From: Methylophilus sp. TWE2
GTDB lineage: Bacteria > Pseudomonadota > Gammaproteobacteria > Burkholderiales > Methylophilaceae
Assembly: GCF_001183865.1 (NCBI RefSeq)
Contig: NZ_CP012020.1
Coordinates: 682,001 to 746,000 of the forward strand
Reading direction: 5' to 3'
DNA: 64,000 nucleotides
In this document: piece by piece, positions 20,711 to 28,595 of the stretch
Layout of the letters: every line of letters starts with the position of its first letter
How positions within the stretch are numbered: the stretch's first letter is position 1
Position numbers and translations under genes: made by a program
The notes under the pieces: model-generated
The model's input: only the letters and a program-made list of their open reading frames with translations
What the model was told of the DNA's origin: nothing
Database searches by the model: none

Positions 20711-22072
20711 ATGCTGGAAAACCTGACCGGCCGCTTGCAGGGCGTCATTAAAAACCTGCGCGGCCAGGCACGACTGACCGAAGACAACATTGCCGATGCC
20801 ATGCGTGAAGTGCGTATGGCGCTGCTGGAAGCCGATGTGGCTTTGCCAGTGGTGAAAGAATTTATTGCCCGCGTCAAAGAGCGCGCCAATGGCCGTGACG
20901 TGCTGCAAAGCCTGACCCCCGGCCAGGCCGTCATTGAAGTGGTGAATGAAGAACTCACCGAGCTCATGGGTAAAGCTAATGAAGGCCTCAACCTGGCTGC
21001 CGTGCCACCTGTGGTGATTTTGATGGCAGGTTTGCAAGGGGCCGGTAAGACCACCACCTCGGGCAAACTGGCCAAATTGCTCAAAGAGCAAAAGAAAAAA
21101 GTATTGCTCGCCAGTGCAGACGTGTATCGCCCAGCCGCGATTACGCAGCTGCAATCCTTAGCTAAGCAGTTGGAGATTGACTGCTTTGACAGCAATCCGC
21201 AGCAAAAGCCACTCGACATCGCTGCGCAAGTCATGGCTCAGGCCAAAAAGAACTACTACGACGTGGTGATTTTCGATACTGCCGGTCGTTTGGCGATTGA
21301 TGAAGCCATGATGGCCGAGATTAAAGATCTCCACGCCTACCTCAAGCCGACCGAAACCCTTTTTGTGGTTGACGCCATGCAAGGGCAGGATGCCGTCAAC
21401 ACCGCCAAAGCCTTTGGCGAGACCTTGCCACTCACTGGCGTGATCGTCACCAAGCTAGACGGTGATGCGCGCGGCGGTGCGGCACTATCAGTGCGCCACG
21501 TCACCGGCAAGCCGATCAAGTTTATCGGTGTCAGCGAAAAAGTGGATGGCCTGGAGCCTTTCCACCCTGACCGTATGGCGGGCCGTATTCTCGGTATGGG
21601 CGACGTGCTCAGCCTGATTGAAGAAGCGCATAAAAAAGTCGACATGGCCGAGGCGCAAAAAGTCGCCGACAAAATCAAGTCTGGTGCCAAGTTTGACCTC
21701 GAAGACTTTAAAGCGCAAATGAAGCAAATGCAAAAAATGGGCGGCATGGCCTCGCTCATGGATAAAATGCCCAGCCAGATTTCTGGCATGGCGCAAAAGA
21801 TCAATACCGACGACGTGGATAAATCAATGCGCCGCATCGAAGGCATTATTAATAGCATGACGCCAGAAGAGCGCCGTAAGCCGGAGCTGATTAAGGCGAC
21901 ACGTAAAAAACGTATCGCTGCCGGTAGCGGTGTGCAAGTGCAAGATGTAAACCGCCTGCTCAACCAGTTTGAAGAAACCCAAAAAATGATGAAGATGTTT
22001 AGCAAAGGCGGCATGGCCAAACTCATGCGAGGCATGGGCGGCATGATGGGGGGGAAATTCCCCGGCATGTAA
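20711..22072 (+). CDS. ffh: Signal recognition particle protein Ffh
   Basis: GTPase that binds 4.5S RNA and targets nascent membrane proteins to FtsY/SecYEG. N domain, then the G domain with P-loop GLQGAGKTTT, DTAGR and TKLDGDARGG, and a methionine-rich M domain (many Met in the last 130 residues). GTG at 20693 opens the frame, but ATG 20711 gives the standard N-terminus MLENLTGR. Confidence 0.98.
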   Translation: MLENLTGRLQGVIKNLRGQARLTEDNIADAMREVRMALLEADVALPVVKEFIARVKERANGRDVLQSLTPGQAVIEVVNEELTELMGKANEGLNLAAVPPVVILMAGLQGAGKTTTSGKLAKLLKEQKKKVLLASADVYRPAAITQLQSLAKQLEIDCFDSNPQQKPLDIAAQVMAQAKKNYYDVVIFDTAGRLAIDEAMMAEIKDLHAYLKPTETLFVVDAMQGQDAVNTAKAFGETLPLTGVIVTKLDGDARGGAALSVRHVTGKPIKFIGVSEKVDGLEPFHPDRMAGRILGMGDVLSLIEEAHKKVDMAEAQKVADKIKSGAKFDLEDFKAQMKQMQKMGGMASLMDKMPSQISGMAQKINTDDVDKSMRRIEGIINSMTPEERRKPELIKATRKKRIAAGSGVQVQDVNRLLNQFEETQKMMKMFSKGGMAKLMRGMGGMMGGKFPGM

Positions 22073-22132
22073 AGCGAAAAATGGGGATGAATAAAAAAAT
22101 AAACTTTTTATACAAAAAAAGCCAAAACAGCA

Positions 22133-22161
22133 TTGACCAAATTTAATTCATCCCCCATAAT
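22133..22161 (+). promoter_or_regulatory. Sigma-70 promoter of tRNA-Lys
   Basis: TTGACC (22133-22138) and CATAAT (22156-22161) are 17 bases apart and lie about 50 bases upstream of the tRNA. Confidence 0.7.
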
Positions 22162-22211
22162 CGCGTTCTTTCAAATTTGACGCAAAACACAGCGGCAAAC
22201 AAGAAACAGAT

Positions 22212-22287
22212 GGGGTGTTAGCTCAGCTGGTAGAGCAGCGGACTTTTAATCCGTTTGTCGTGGGTTCGATCCCCGCACACCCTACCA
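22212..22287 (+). tRNA. tRNA-Lys (anticodon TTT)
   Basis: Full cloverleaf of 76 bases. Acceptor stem GGGGTGT/ACACCCT, D arm GCTCAGCTGGTAGAGC, anticodon loop CTTTTAA with anticodon TTT, T arm with GGTTCGATCC, and an encoded CCA end. A promoter lies upstream and a terminator directly downstream, so it is a single-gene unit. No integrase or attachment-site duplication is seen next to it, although accessory genes follow. Confidence 0.97.
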
Positions 22288-22297
22288 AATATAAAAG

Positions 22298-22330
22298 ACG
22301 GCTTGCAGAAATGTGAGCCGTTTTTCTTTT
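22298..22330 (+). terminator. Rho-independent terminator after tRNA-Lys
   Basis: ACGGCT (22298-22303) pairs with AGCCGT (22316-22321), followed by TTTTCTTTT. The 230 bases from here to 22563 hold no other clear feature. Confidence 0.8.
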
Positions 22331-22563
22331 CTCGGTGCCGTGTAGCCGCCTTTATTAAATCTGTAAATCTAAGCTTTTAATTCATAGATTTGCAAAGCCT
22401 TGATTCCGAACTCATTAAAGTCTTGAAATCACGGAAAATCGAATGCTTGTGTAATACCCATTTGGGCCATTCTGATTGTTAACTTTTGTGGTATTGTAAA
22501 TCTTAAGTTTCAGCTGTTTAATCATAGCAATGTTTTCCTTAACTTATTAAAGAAAAGTTATTT

Positions 22564-23103
22564 ATGAAAAATTTACTAGCCATACTTCTGTTTTTATCGA
22601 GCGCACTTTTAATTCAATCAAATGCAAACGCTGCATTCGTTGGCTCCACATCTGGTTTCGGCGATTTCTTGGTTGCAGCGTACAATCAAGACTCTAACGA
22701 AGTGGATTTAACTGCTACCGGGGGTAAAGGTGGTGTTAATGCCTATGTAACTGTGACAGATTATTTTGCGGATGCTGGGACAATCAGTTTTGATTGGAAT
22801 GCTAGTCTTAGGGACGGAAGAGAAATTAGCTTCGGTTATTTAATCAATGGTGTCGAAACAGAATTAGGATTTACTGACGATAGAAACAATGTACCCATGG
22901 GTAGTAATAACGTGACAGTTGCTAAAGGGGACACATTTGGTTGGTACTTTAGAGCAATCGGAGGTGATAGTTACATGGCTGCTAAAATATCTAACATATC
23001 ATTTGTGGCTTCACCCTCAGCTGTACCTGAAAATAATATCGCAATGCTGATGGCGGCTGGCTTAATTGGTATTGCTGCACTAAGAAAGAAAACTTTGATT
23101 TAA
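22564..23103 (+). CDS. Secreted PEP-CTERM-like protein
   Basis: A 179-residue protein with a signal peptide (LLIQSNANA), a beta-rich, Gly/Asn-rich middle and a C-terminal sorting signal: VPEN, a hydrophobic helix (IAMLMAAGLIGIAAL), then RKK. That layout is the PEP-CTERM signal recognised by exosortases, with a VPEN variant of the usual VPEP. The exosortase gene is not in the window. AT-rich compared with its neighbours. The protein's own role is unknown. Confidence 0.8.
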   Translation: MKNLLAILLFLSSALLIQSNANAAFVGSTSGFGDFLVAAYNQDSNEVDLTATGGKGGVNAYVTVTDYFADAGTISFDWNASLRDGREISFGYLINGVETELGFTDDRNNVPMGSNNVTVAKGDTFGWYFRAIGGDSYMAAKISNISFVASPSAVPENNIAMLMAAGLIGIAALRKKTLI

Positions 23104-23159
23104 CCACTAAAAATTCAACTGCGCGCATAGCATAATCGGCCACCAATTGTAGAGAGACT

Positions 23160-23312
23160 CTATTTGTGATTTTCAAGCTTAATAACCGCTTTGCCTAGCT
23201 CAAGCCGCAGATCGTTTAATTCGTTTTCTTTATGCGTGATTTCAGTTTTTAATCGCAAAACTTCCTGCTCGGTTTCTGCTAACAATTTATCCTCGTTCAT
23301 GTTTTCCATCAT
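23160..23312 (-). CDS. Small coiled-coil protein (50 aa)
   Basis: A short frame starting with two adjacent ATG codons (23312 and 23309) behind an excellent ribosome-binding site, AGGAG, three or six bases away. The product is very rich in Glu, Lys and Leu with heptad spacing (LLAETEQEVLRLKTEI, then ENELNDLRLELGKAV), so it is predicted to be one continuous coiled coil. The heptads and strong Shine-Dalgarno argue that it is real. It resembles SlyX-type short coiled-coil proteins in size and layout only; no family is claimed. Confidence 0.65.
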   Translation of the reverse strand: MMENMNEDKLLAETEQEVLRLKTEITHKENELNDLRLELGKAVIKLENHK

Positions 23313-23326
23313 TTTCTCCTTACAGC

Positions 23327-23518
23327 GTCAATGATCATCCATTTAAACTCGACACATCGGGTGCCTTATCTGGTTGGACTGAAAAGCCACGGTCAAATTT
23401 CCTGAGTATTGAAGATAGCGTGGTTGACCAGGCTTGTTTATCAGAAGAATCCTATAGCGCTGTCGGAATTTCTTGGTTAAGGGCAGCGATGAATAGTGGT
23501 AAGGCTAGATCACTTTAG
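23327..23518 (+). pseudogene. Possible remnant reading frame without a start
   Basis: An open frame ending in TAG at 23516-23518 encodes a protein-like stretch (LSIEDSVVDQACLSEESYSA and following) but has no plausible start codon or ribosome-binding site. Upstream it runs into the antisense of the coiled-coil gene. It may be the 3' end of a decayed gene, or chance. Confidence 0.25.
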
Positions 23519-23628
23519 AAGTAAGCCATCGTCTTACAGCGCAATCAGCCATATTCTGATAATCCTTGCCTGTCTATCTCTCTATGATCACGGTGAACGA
23601 TCAACAGAACGGTGAAAGGTGAAATGCG

Positions 23629-23808
23629 ATGACTACTGGCGTAATACTCGGCTCCAATGAACAGCCTGTTGACCGGAGTGAATCCTTGGTGTTCAGTCCG
23701 AACAGAATTCAAGATACCAATATCGGGGATGTTCAAGTGGAACAGAAAATGAAACCTAGTGATATTTCCAGAAATGATTGGAGTGGCCGCCCCAATATTG
23801 AGTTGTAG
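23629..23808 (+). CDS. Small hydrophilic protein of unknown function (59 aa)
   Basis: ATG 23629 is preceded by AAAGGTGAA. The product is polar and probably disordered (ends SRNDWSGRPNIEL). It is followed after 46 bases by another small hydrophilic gene on the same strand with a strong ribosome-binding site, so the two may form a unit. No family recognised. Confidence 0.45.
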   Translation: MTTGVILGSNEQPVDRSESLVFSPNRIQDTNIGDVQVEQKMKPSDISRNDWSGRPNIEL

Positions 23809-23854
23809 ACCACTATTTAGTTAAGGGTGGAAGTGATAGTCATAGGAGATCAAT

Positions 23855-24052
23855 ATGGCGATAAACAGGAAGACTGTTGACCGATTGGATAAGCGGCCAC
23901 GAGATCAACAAATAGATGCGCATCAAAAAGCAGTGATTGATGGCGAAGTGGGAAGCCCGCCCAAGCCGATTAGAAAAATTGTGGACTTGCGTAATGAGCC
24001 GCAAGTCAGGCCGGGCGAGATGCTTGAGGATGGCAACTTCACTCAAACCTAA
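23855..24052 (+). CDS. Small hydrophilic protein of unknown function (65 aa)
   Basis: ATG 23855 follows an ideal AGGAG six bases upstream. The product is highly charged, with many Arg, Lys, Asp and Pro and no membrane segment (for example RKTVDRLDKRPRDQQ), and is probably disordered. It lies in the accessory patch after tRNA-Lys and is convergent with the OB-fold lipoprotein gene. Function unknown. Confidence 0.55.
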   Translation: MAINRKTVDRLDKRPRDQQIDAHQKAVIDGEVGSPPKPIRKIVDLRNEPQVRPGEMLEDGNFTQT

Positions 24053-24094
24053 GGTTGGCTGAAAAGCCAGTTGACTGGCTCTGCATTGCCCCTT

Positions 24095-24538
24095 TTACTC
24101 CAGAATCTTGCACTCCCCAGCCATGGGGATCTCCGAAATGTTCCCTTGCCCTATGCATTGCAGGCGGATACTCTGGCCTGGTTGCAGTTCCGTGGCTTGG
24201 TCTTTTTCACTTTGCTGAAATGCAAACTGCGGCTCCTTGCCAGGCTCTGTGCCACCCTCCAGGCTGACGAAGGGCTCCTTGATGAAATTCTTGCTGGTGT
24301 CCGCAATGATGCCACTGACGTTGAAGGTTGCGTCCTTAAATTTGTTGTCCGCGGCAACAGGATTATCGGCGTACTCTTTGGCGATCTCATTCGCTGTGGT
24401 CTCAAATGGCGTTTGTTCCTGATGCAGTTGATCGGCGGACTGCTCTGCAATTTTCTCCGGTGGCTTGTCGCAGGCGGCCAAGCTTAGAATCGTCAGGCCA
24501 GCAATCATGGCGTATACATAGCGGTAAGTTTTTTTCAT
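24095..24538 (-). CDS. Lipoprotein with tRNA_anti-like OB-fold domain
   Basis: A 147-residue lipoprotein with signal segment and lipobox LAAC (Cys near 23). After a short linker it shows the pattern of the tRNA_anti-like OB-fold family (NEIAKEYADNPVAADNKFKD, then V-x-G-x-I, and a C-terminal GQSIRLQCIGQG with a pair of cysteines). Members are usually periplasmic or surface lipoproteins without a known ligand despite the name. No operon partner is evident apart from a 58-residue gene just upstream on the same strand. Confidence 0.8.
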   Translation of the reverse strand: MKKTYRYVYAMIAGLTILSLAACDKPPEKIAEQSADQLHQEQTPFETTANEIAKEYADNPVAADNKFKDATFNVSGIIADTSKNFIKEPFVSLEGGTEPGKEPQFAFQQSEKDQATELQPGQSIRLQCIGQGNISEIPMAGECKILE

Positions 24539-24576
24539 TACAGACTCCTCTTGTGATGCGTTTGGGTCATCAGCTA

Positions 24577-24753
24577 TTAAAGCTCTTCAAATGGAATAAA
24601 GTTTTCAGGGGTGTCAGTCGGAACATCCAGGATGCCACTGCCATAGGGTGGAGTTGATTTATCCAAGCTAACAGCGGCCACGATAACCACAGGCTTGGTC
24701 TCGTTGGGAGACTGCAAAACGATGACTGATTGTGTAGGGATGTCACTGGTCAT
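24577..24753 (-). CDS. Small protein of unknown function (58 aa)
   Basis: A 58-residue frame on the minus strand, 38 bases upstream of the lipoprotein gene. It has a hydrophobic beta-like run (KPVVIVAAVSLD) and a Pro/acidic tail ending FIPFEEL. The ribosome-binding site is weak (GAGAAGG about 12 bases away). Composition looks coding, but no family was recognised. It could be co-transcribed with the lipoprotein. Confidence 0.45.
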   Translation of the reverse strand: MTSDIPTQSVIVLQSPNETKPVVIVAAVSLDKSTPPYGSGILDVPTDTPENFIPFEEL

Positions 24754-25052
24754 CAATGCCTGTTGCCTTCTCTTTTCCCACCCTTAAAGCCGATTTTCAG
24801 TACATAAATGATAGAGACGGAGGTCGCATGACATTATCCGAACCACGCTGATTGTGCTGTCAGAAAATCCCGCAAGCGCCAGTTGCAGGGCTTGCGTAGT
24901 GCTGCGAGTGAGGGAACGATAGAGCGTTGCGAGTCTATAGTTTAAGATTCAGACACACTGAACAGCTTGAGTTATAATAATGTTTCCCTGCGCACTACCA
25001 ATCAGCGCAGCGGTTCTGAAATTCCCCGTCATTATTTGCCCGTTAGTCCAGA

Positions 25053-25113
25053 TTGGTGTTGCTCACGCAACAGACCAACGCCCGATGATTCATTGCATGA
25101 AATGTCATGCAAT
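25053..25113 (+). promoter_or_regulatory. Structured 5' leader of the DEAD-box helicase gene
   Basis: Two hairpins lie between a TATAAT at 24973-24978 and the start codon: TTGGTGTTGC / GCAACAGACCAA (25053-25078, two-base bulge) and a perfect 9-bp stem ATTGCATGA / TCATGCAAT with a 4-base loop (25092-25113). The second ends 19 bases before the TTG start and could influence ribosome access. The stretch 24754-25132 holds no convincing gene. Confidence 0.45.
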
Positions 25114-25132
25114 CTCTATAAGTTGAACAACC

Positions 25133-26629
25133 TTGTCACAAGAAAACACACCTGCAAACGTCACGTTTGCTGATTTAAATTTATGCGAGCCTGTGCAGCG
25201 CGCGATTGCCGATGCTGGCTATACCTCACCCACGCCTATCCAGGCGCAGGCGATCCCTTATGTATTACGTGGCGGTGATTTACTCGCCGGGGCGCAAACT
25301 GGTACCGGTAAAACCGCTGGCTTTACCTTGCCGATTTTGCACCGTTTGTTTGAAACGCCTTTGACCAACCAGGCCAAAGGCAGGCCACGTTGCCTGATTT
25401 TGTCGCCCACCCGCGAGCTGGCGGCACAAATTGGCGAGTCAGTTACCACCTATGGCAAATATTTGCCATTGAAAAGCATGGTGGTGTTTGGCGGCGTCAG
25501 TATTAACCCGCAAATCAACCGCTTGAGCAAACCGCTGGACATCCTGGTGGCGACGCCGGGCCGCTTGCTCGACCTGGTGCAACAAAAAGCGCTGGATTTA
25601 TCTGGCGTTGAAATCCTGGTGCTGGATGAAGCCGACCGTATGCTGGATATGGGCTTTATCCACGACATTAAAAAAGTGCTGGCCTTGCTACCCAAAAAAC
25701 GGCAAAACCTGCTGTTCTCGGCGACCTTCTCTGACGAGATCAAGCAGCTGGCAGATAATCTGCTGAATACACCTGATCTGGTGGAGGTGGCGCGTCGCAA
25801 TGCGTCGAATGCGCTGATTGAGCAGAGTGTGCATATGGTGCCGCAGGCGCATAAACGCGCCATGGTCAGCCACTTGATCAAGCAGAATCAGTGGACGCAG
25901 GTATTGATTTTTACCCGTACCAAGCATGGCGCTAACCGCCTGGCAGAAAAGCTGGTGAAAGACGGGATCCCGGCGATGGCGATTCACGGCAACAAGAGCC
26001 AGAATGCGCGTACCGCTGCACTGGCACAATTCAAAGCTGGTGAGATTCCAGCCTTGGTTGCGACCGATATTGCCGCTCGAGGACTTGATATAGACCAGTT
26101 GCCGCAAGTGGTGAATTTTGAATTGCCCAATGTGCCTGAAGACTATGTACACCGCATCGGACGTACCGGACGTGCCGGTGCCAGTGGCGCGGCGATTTCA
26201 CTCGTGGATCGCGAGGAACTCAAATTGTTGAAAGACATTGAGCGCTTGATCAAGCGGGAAATCCCCAAGGTGCCGGTAGAAGGGTTTGTGGCACCGGAAA
26301 AGGGTAGTGAAGAGCCTGACCGTCCGCCGCGTGGACAGCAGCCGCGCGGGCAGAATCCCCGTGGAAAAAATAATGCTCGTCAGCAACAGGGCGCATCGCA
26401 GAGGTCTGCAGGCAATACCGCCAGCCAAAAAGCCCCGCAATCGCAACAGCATCAGCCGCAGGTGAATAGTCCACGTCCGGCGCAACCGCATGGTAACAAA
26501 GCTGCGAAAAGGAGTAATCCACCTGCCAATGGTCATCGTCCTCAAGGGGCGCTATTTGCGCCCAAGCCAGGCGCATCTTCGCAGCATCAGCCACAAGGTC
26601 AGAGCCGCCATAAACCGAAAGCCCGCTGA
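25133..26629 (+). CDS. rhlE: DEAD-box ATP-dependent RNA helicase, RhlE-like
   Basis: RNA helicase of 498 residues with Q motif, motif I AQTGTGKT, motif II DEAD, motif III SAT, and motif [12 protein letters not shown], then a long low-complexity tail (from about residue 395) rich in Gln, Arg, Pro and Gly that may bind RNA. The start appears to be TTG at 25133, since no ATG is available before the Q motif. The stop overlaps the ATG of the next gene (ATGA). Assignment to RhlE rather than another subgroup is by overall similarity. Confidence 0.92.
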   Translation: MSQENTPANVTFADLNLCEPVQRAIADAGYTSPTPIQAQAIPYVLRGGDLLAGAQTGTGKTAGFTLPILHRLFETPLTNQAKGRPRCLILSPTRELAAQIGESVTTYGKYLPLKSMVVFGGVSINPQINRLSKPLDILVATPGRLLDLVQQKALDLSGVEILVLDEADRMLDMGFIHDIKKVLALLPKKRQNLLFSATFSDEIKQLADNLLNTPDLVEVARRNASNALIEQSVHMVPQAHKRAMVSHLIKQNQWTQVLIFTRTKHGANRLAEKLVKDGIPAMAIHGNKSQNARTAALAQFKAGEIPALVATDIAARGLDIDQLPQVVNFELPNVPEDYVHRIGRTGRAGASGAAISLVDREELKLLKDIERLIKREIPKVPVEGFVAPEKGSEEPDRPPRGQQPRGQNPRGKNNARQQQGASQRSAGNTASQKAPQSQQHQPQVNSPRPAQPHGNKAAKRSNPPANGHRPQGALFAPKPGASSQHQPQGQSRHKPKAR

Positions 26630-27087
26630 TGCAGATTCTGGTGGATGCCGATGCGTGCCCGGTGGTGATTAAGGAAATCCTTTTCCGTGCTGCCGATCGC
26701 GCCAAAATCACCACCATTTTCGTCGCCAACAAGCTGTTGTATGTGCCGCCTTCAATGTACTTGAAAGCGATACAAGTCGCCAAAGGCTTTGATGTGGCAG
26801 ATAACGCGATTGTGGCCATGCTGGAGGCAGGTGACTTGGTGATCACGGCGGATATTCCACTGGCGGCGCAAGTGATAGAAAAGAGTGGTCATGCCTTAAA
26901 TCCCCGCGGTGAGTTTTATTCGATTGAAAATATCCGTGAGCGCCTGGCAATGCGCGATTTTATGGAATCATTGCGTGCCAGCGGCGTCGAAACACAGGGG
27001 CCTGCTGCCATGCAGTCTTCTGATCGCCATACGTTTGCTGCGCAGCTCGATCAATTCCTGGCCCGTCATCCATCCCGGCCGATATAA
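26629..27087 (+). CDS. YaiI/YqxD family protein (DUF188)
   Basis: A 152-residue cytosolic protein beginning [17 protein letters not shown], the family hallmark, with Asp residues resembling a PIN-like fold active site. Function is not established. Its ATG overlaps the helicase stop (ATGA), so it is translationally coupled to an RNA helicase, which hints at an RNA-related role (inference). Confidence 0.9.
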   Translation: MQILVDADACPVVIKEILFRAADRAKITTIFVANKLLYVPPSMYLKAIQVAKGFDVADNAIVAMLEAGDLVITADIPLAAQVIEKSGHALNPRGEFYSIENIRERLAMRDFMESLRASGVETQGPAAMQSSDRHTFAAQLDQFLARHPSRPI

Positions 27088-27237
27088 GCCTGAATTGCCG
27101 CGGTCGGCATGATGTTTTATTTCGATTGTAATGAATTGAAAACCCTTTTGTTCTAACTGGTTATTTTCAAAGGCTTGTATTAGCATGAGTTAAAACAATG
27201 TAGCTAAAGCTATATGTAAAAGAAGAGGTCAGAACTC

Positions 27238-28389
27238 ATGAGTTTGCAAACTCGGATTGACGAAGCACTATTTCACAGGCTGTTATCGGGCGCGCGTATT
27301 CCTTTGCTGGGGAGTGCATTCGGTGGTTTGCTGATTGCGCTGTCACAGCTGGGCTCGGAAAACAGTCATTGGTTTTTGCTCTGGTGCGGTGTGGTCTATG
27401 TGGTGATCATTTTTCGTGTCTATTTCCTCAAACGCTGCAAAAGCATGCTGGCCCAACATGGATTCAACTATCCTTTGGCATATAAATACTGTCTGACACT
27501 GGCGTTCTCGGGATTGGCATGGGGGGCATTGGGCTTTCTGGCAAAAGACGCACCCCCCATGACGGTGATTATTGTCATCACGGCTATCCAGGCCATGGTG
27601 ATGGGTGGGGTGGTGACCATGGCTTCCTGTATCCCTGCTTTTTTTGCTTTTAGTTTGCCAGCCATGCTGCCAACCGTGCTGGTGTTTTCATTCAGCGAAA
27701 ACCTGTCGAGTTTTATCATGGCAGTGTTTAGCGTGATTTTTTACCTGTTGATGATAGGCGTGGCTTACCGCTTTAATCAGTCTTTACGGCAGGCGGCACG
27801 CATCAGTTTTGAAAACGAGGATTTGATTGGCTCTTTAAAAGAGGCTTACCACAAGATTTCTCTGCAGAACGAAGAACTCAATCATGTCGCGCATCATGAT
27901 GCATTGACGGGATTGCCTAACCGCAAATTGTTGTCTTTACGTTTGCAGCAGGCGATGGAGTTGGCCAAGGTTAAAAAGAATGGGACGGCTATCCTGTACC
28001 TCGACCTGGATGGCTTTAAGGCGGTGAATGACCAGTTGGGGCATGAAGCGGGGGATTTAGCCCTGGTGGAGGTAGCACAACGTTTGAGTAGTGTGATTCG
28101 CGGGAGCGATACACTGGCCCGTGTGGGCGGGGATGAATTTGTGGTGGTGCTCTCTGACTTGCCCACGCAGAGCAAGGCATCAGTAGAAATGGTGGCCCAG
28201 AAATGCCTGAGGGTATTTGAACGGGAATTCCAGATTCTTGATCACATTTGCCAGCTGGGGACCTCGATAGGGTTAACTTTGTGTCATGAGGGCGATGCGA
28301 TAGAGGCAGTTTTGTCTGCCGCAGACAAGGCCATGTACCAGGCCAAGTTACTGGGGTGCGGACAAATGTCGTGGGCACCCGAGTGTTAG
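27238..28389 (+). CDS. Membrane-bound diguanylate cyclase (GGDEF)
   Basis: A 383-residue protein with about six N-terminal membrane segments (residues 15-180), a short coiled linker (about 195-215) and a GGDEF domain (about 220-380) with an intact RVGGDEF active site, so it should make c-di-GMP. No I-site RxxD was confidently seen. AAGAGG lies upstream of the ATG. The next gene downstream is another c-di-GMP protein, about 200 bases away. Confidence 0.93.
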   Translation: MSLQTRIDEALFHRLLSGARIPLLGSAFGGLLIALSQLGSENSHWFLLWCGVVYVVIIFRVYFLKRCKSMLAQHGFNYPLAYKYCLTLAFSGLAWGALGFLAKDAPPMTVIIVITAIQAMVMGGVVTMASCIPAFFAFSLPAMLPTVLVFSFSENLSSFIMAVFSVIFYLLMIGVAYRFNQSLRQAARISFENEDLIGSLKEAYHKISLQNEELNHVAHHDALTGLPNRKLLSLRLQQAMELAKVKKNGTAILYLDLDGFKAVNDQLGHEAGDLALVEVAQRLSSVIRGSDTLARVGGDEFVVVLSDLPTQSKASVEMVAQKCLRVFEREFQILDHICQLGTSIGLTLCHEGDAIEAVLSAADKAMYQAKLLGCGQMSWAPEC

Positions 28390-28595
28390 GCACCAAGTCA
28401 CACTGTTCAGTTGTCATTGCTGAGAACATTTTATTCGTTGCGCAAGCAAGCTTGCCGTGGTTTGTCATAGACGGTAACTGTGTTGGACATCCCAGGCTAA
28501 ATTAACCAATTTACCGGGGATTTGCATGCGTGTTTTGGGATTTGATTTGAATCACATCCCTTACAGTAGTGGACGGGGGCTTAGGCTAAACATCC

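Noticed and set aside
22212..24750. tRNA-Lys followed by orphan genes as a classic integrated island
   Set aside because: No integrase, no duplicated tRNA 3' end and no mobility gene can be found, so insertion at the tRNA is not supported.
24828..24851. Short frame MTLSEPR behind GGAGG, possible leader peptide
   Set aside because: Only seven codons, no attenuator T-run after the hairpin that follows, and no biosynthetic gene downstream; could be chance.
24967..25173. 68-codon frame overlapping the start of the DEAD-box helicase gene
   Set aside because: It has no ribosome-binding site, its sequence is Cys/Arg/His-rich and not protein-like, and it lies over the hairpins of the leader.
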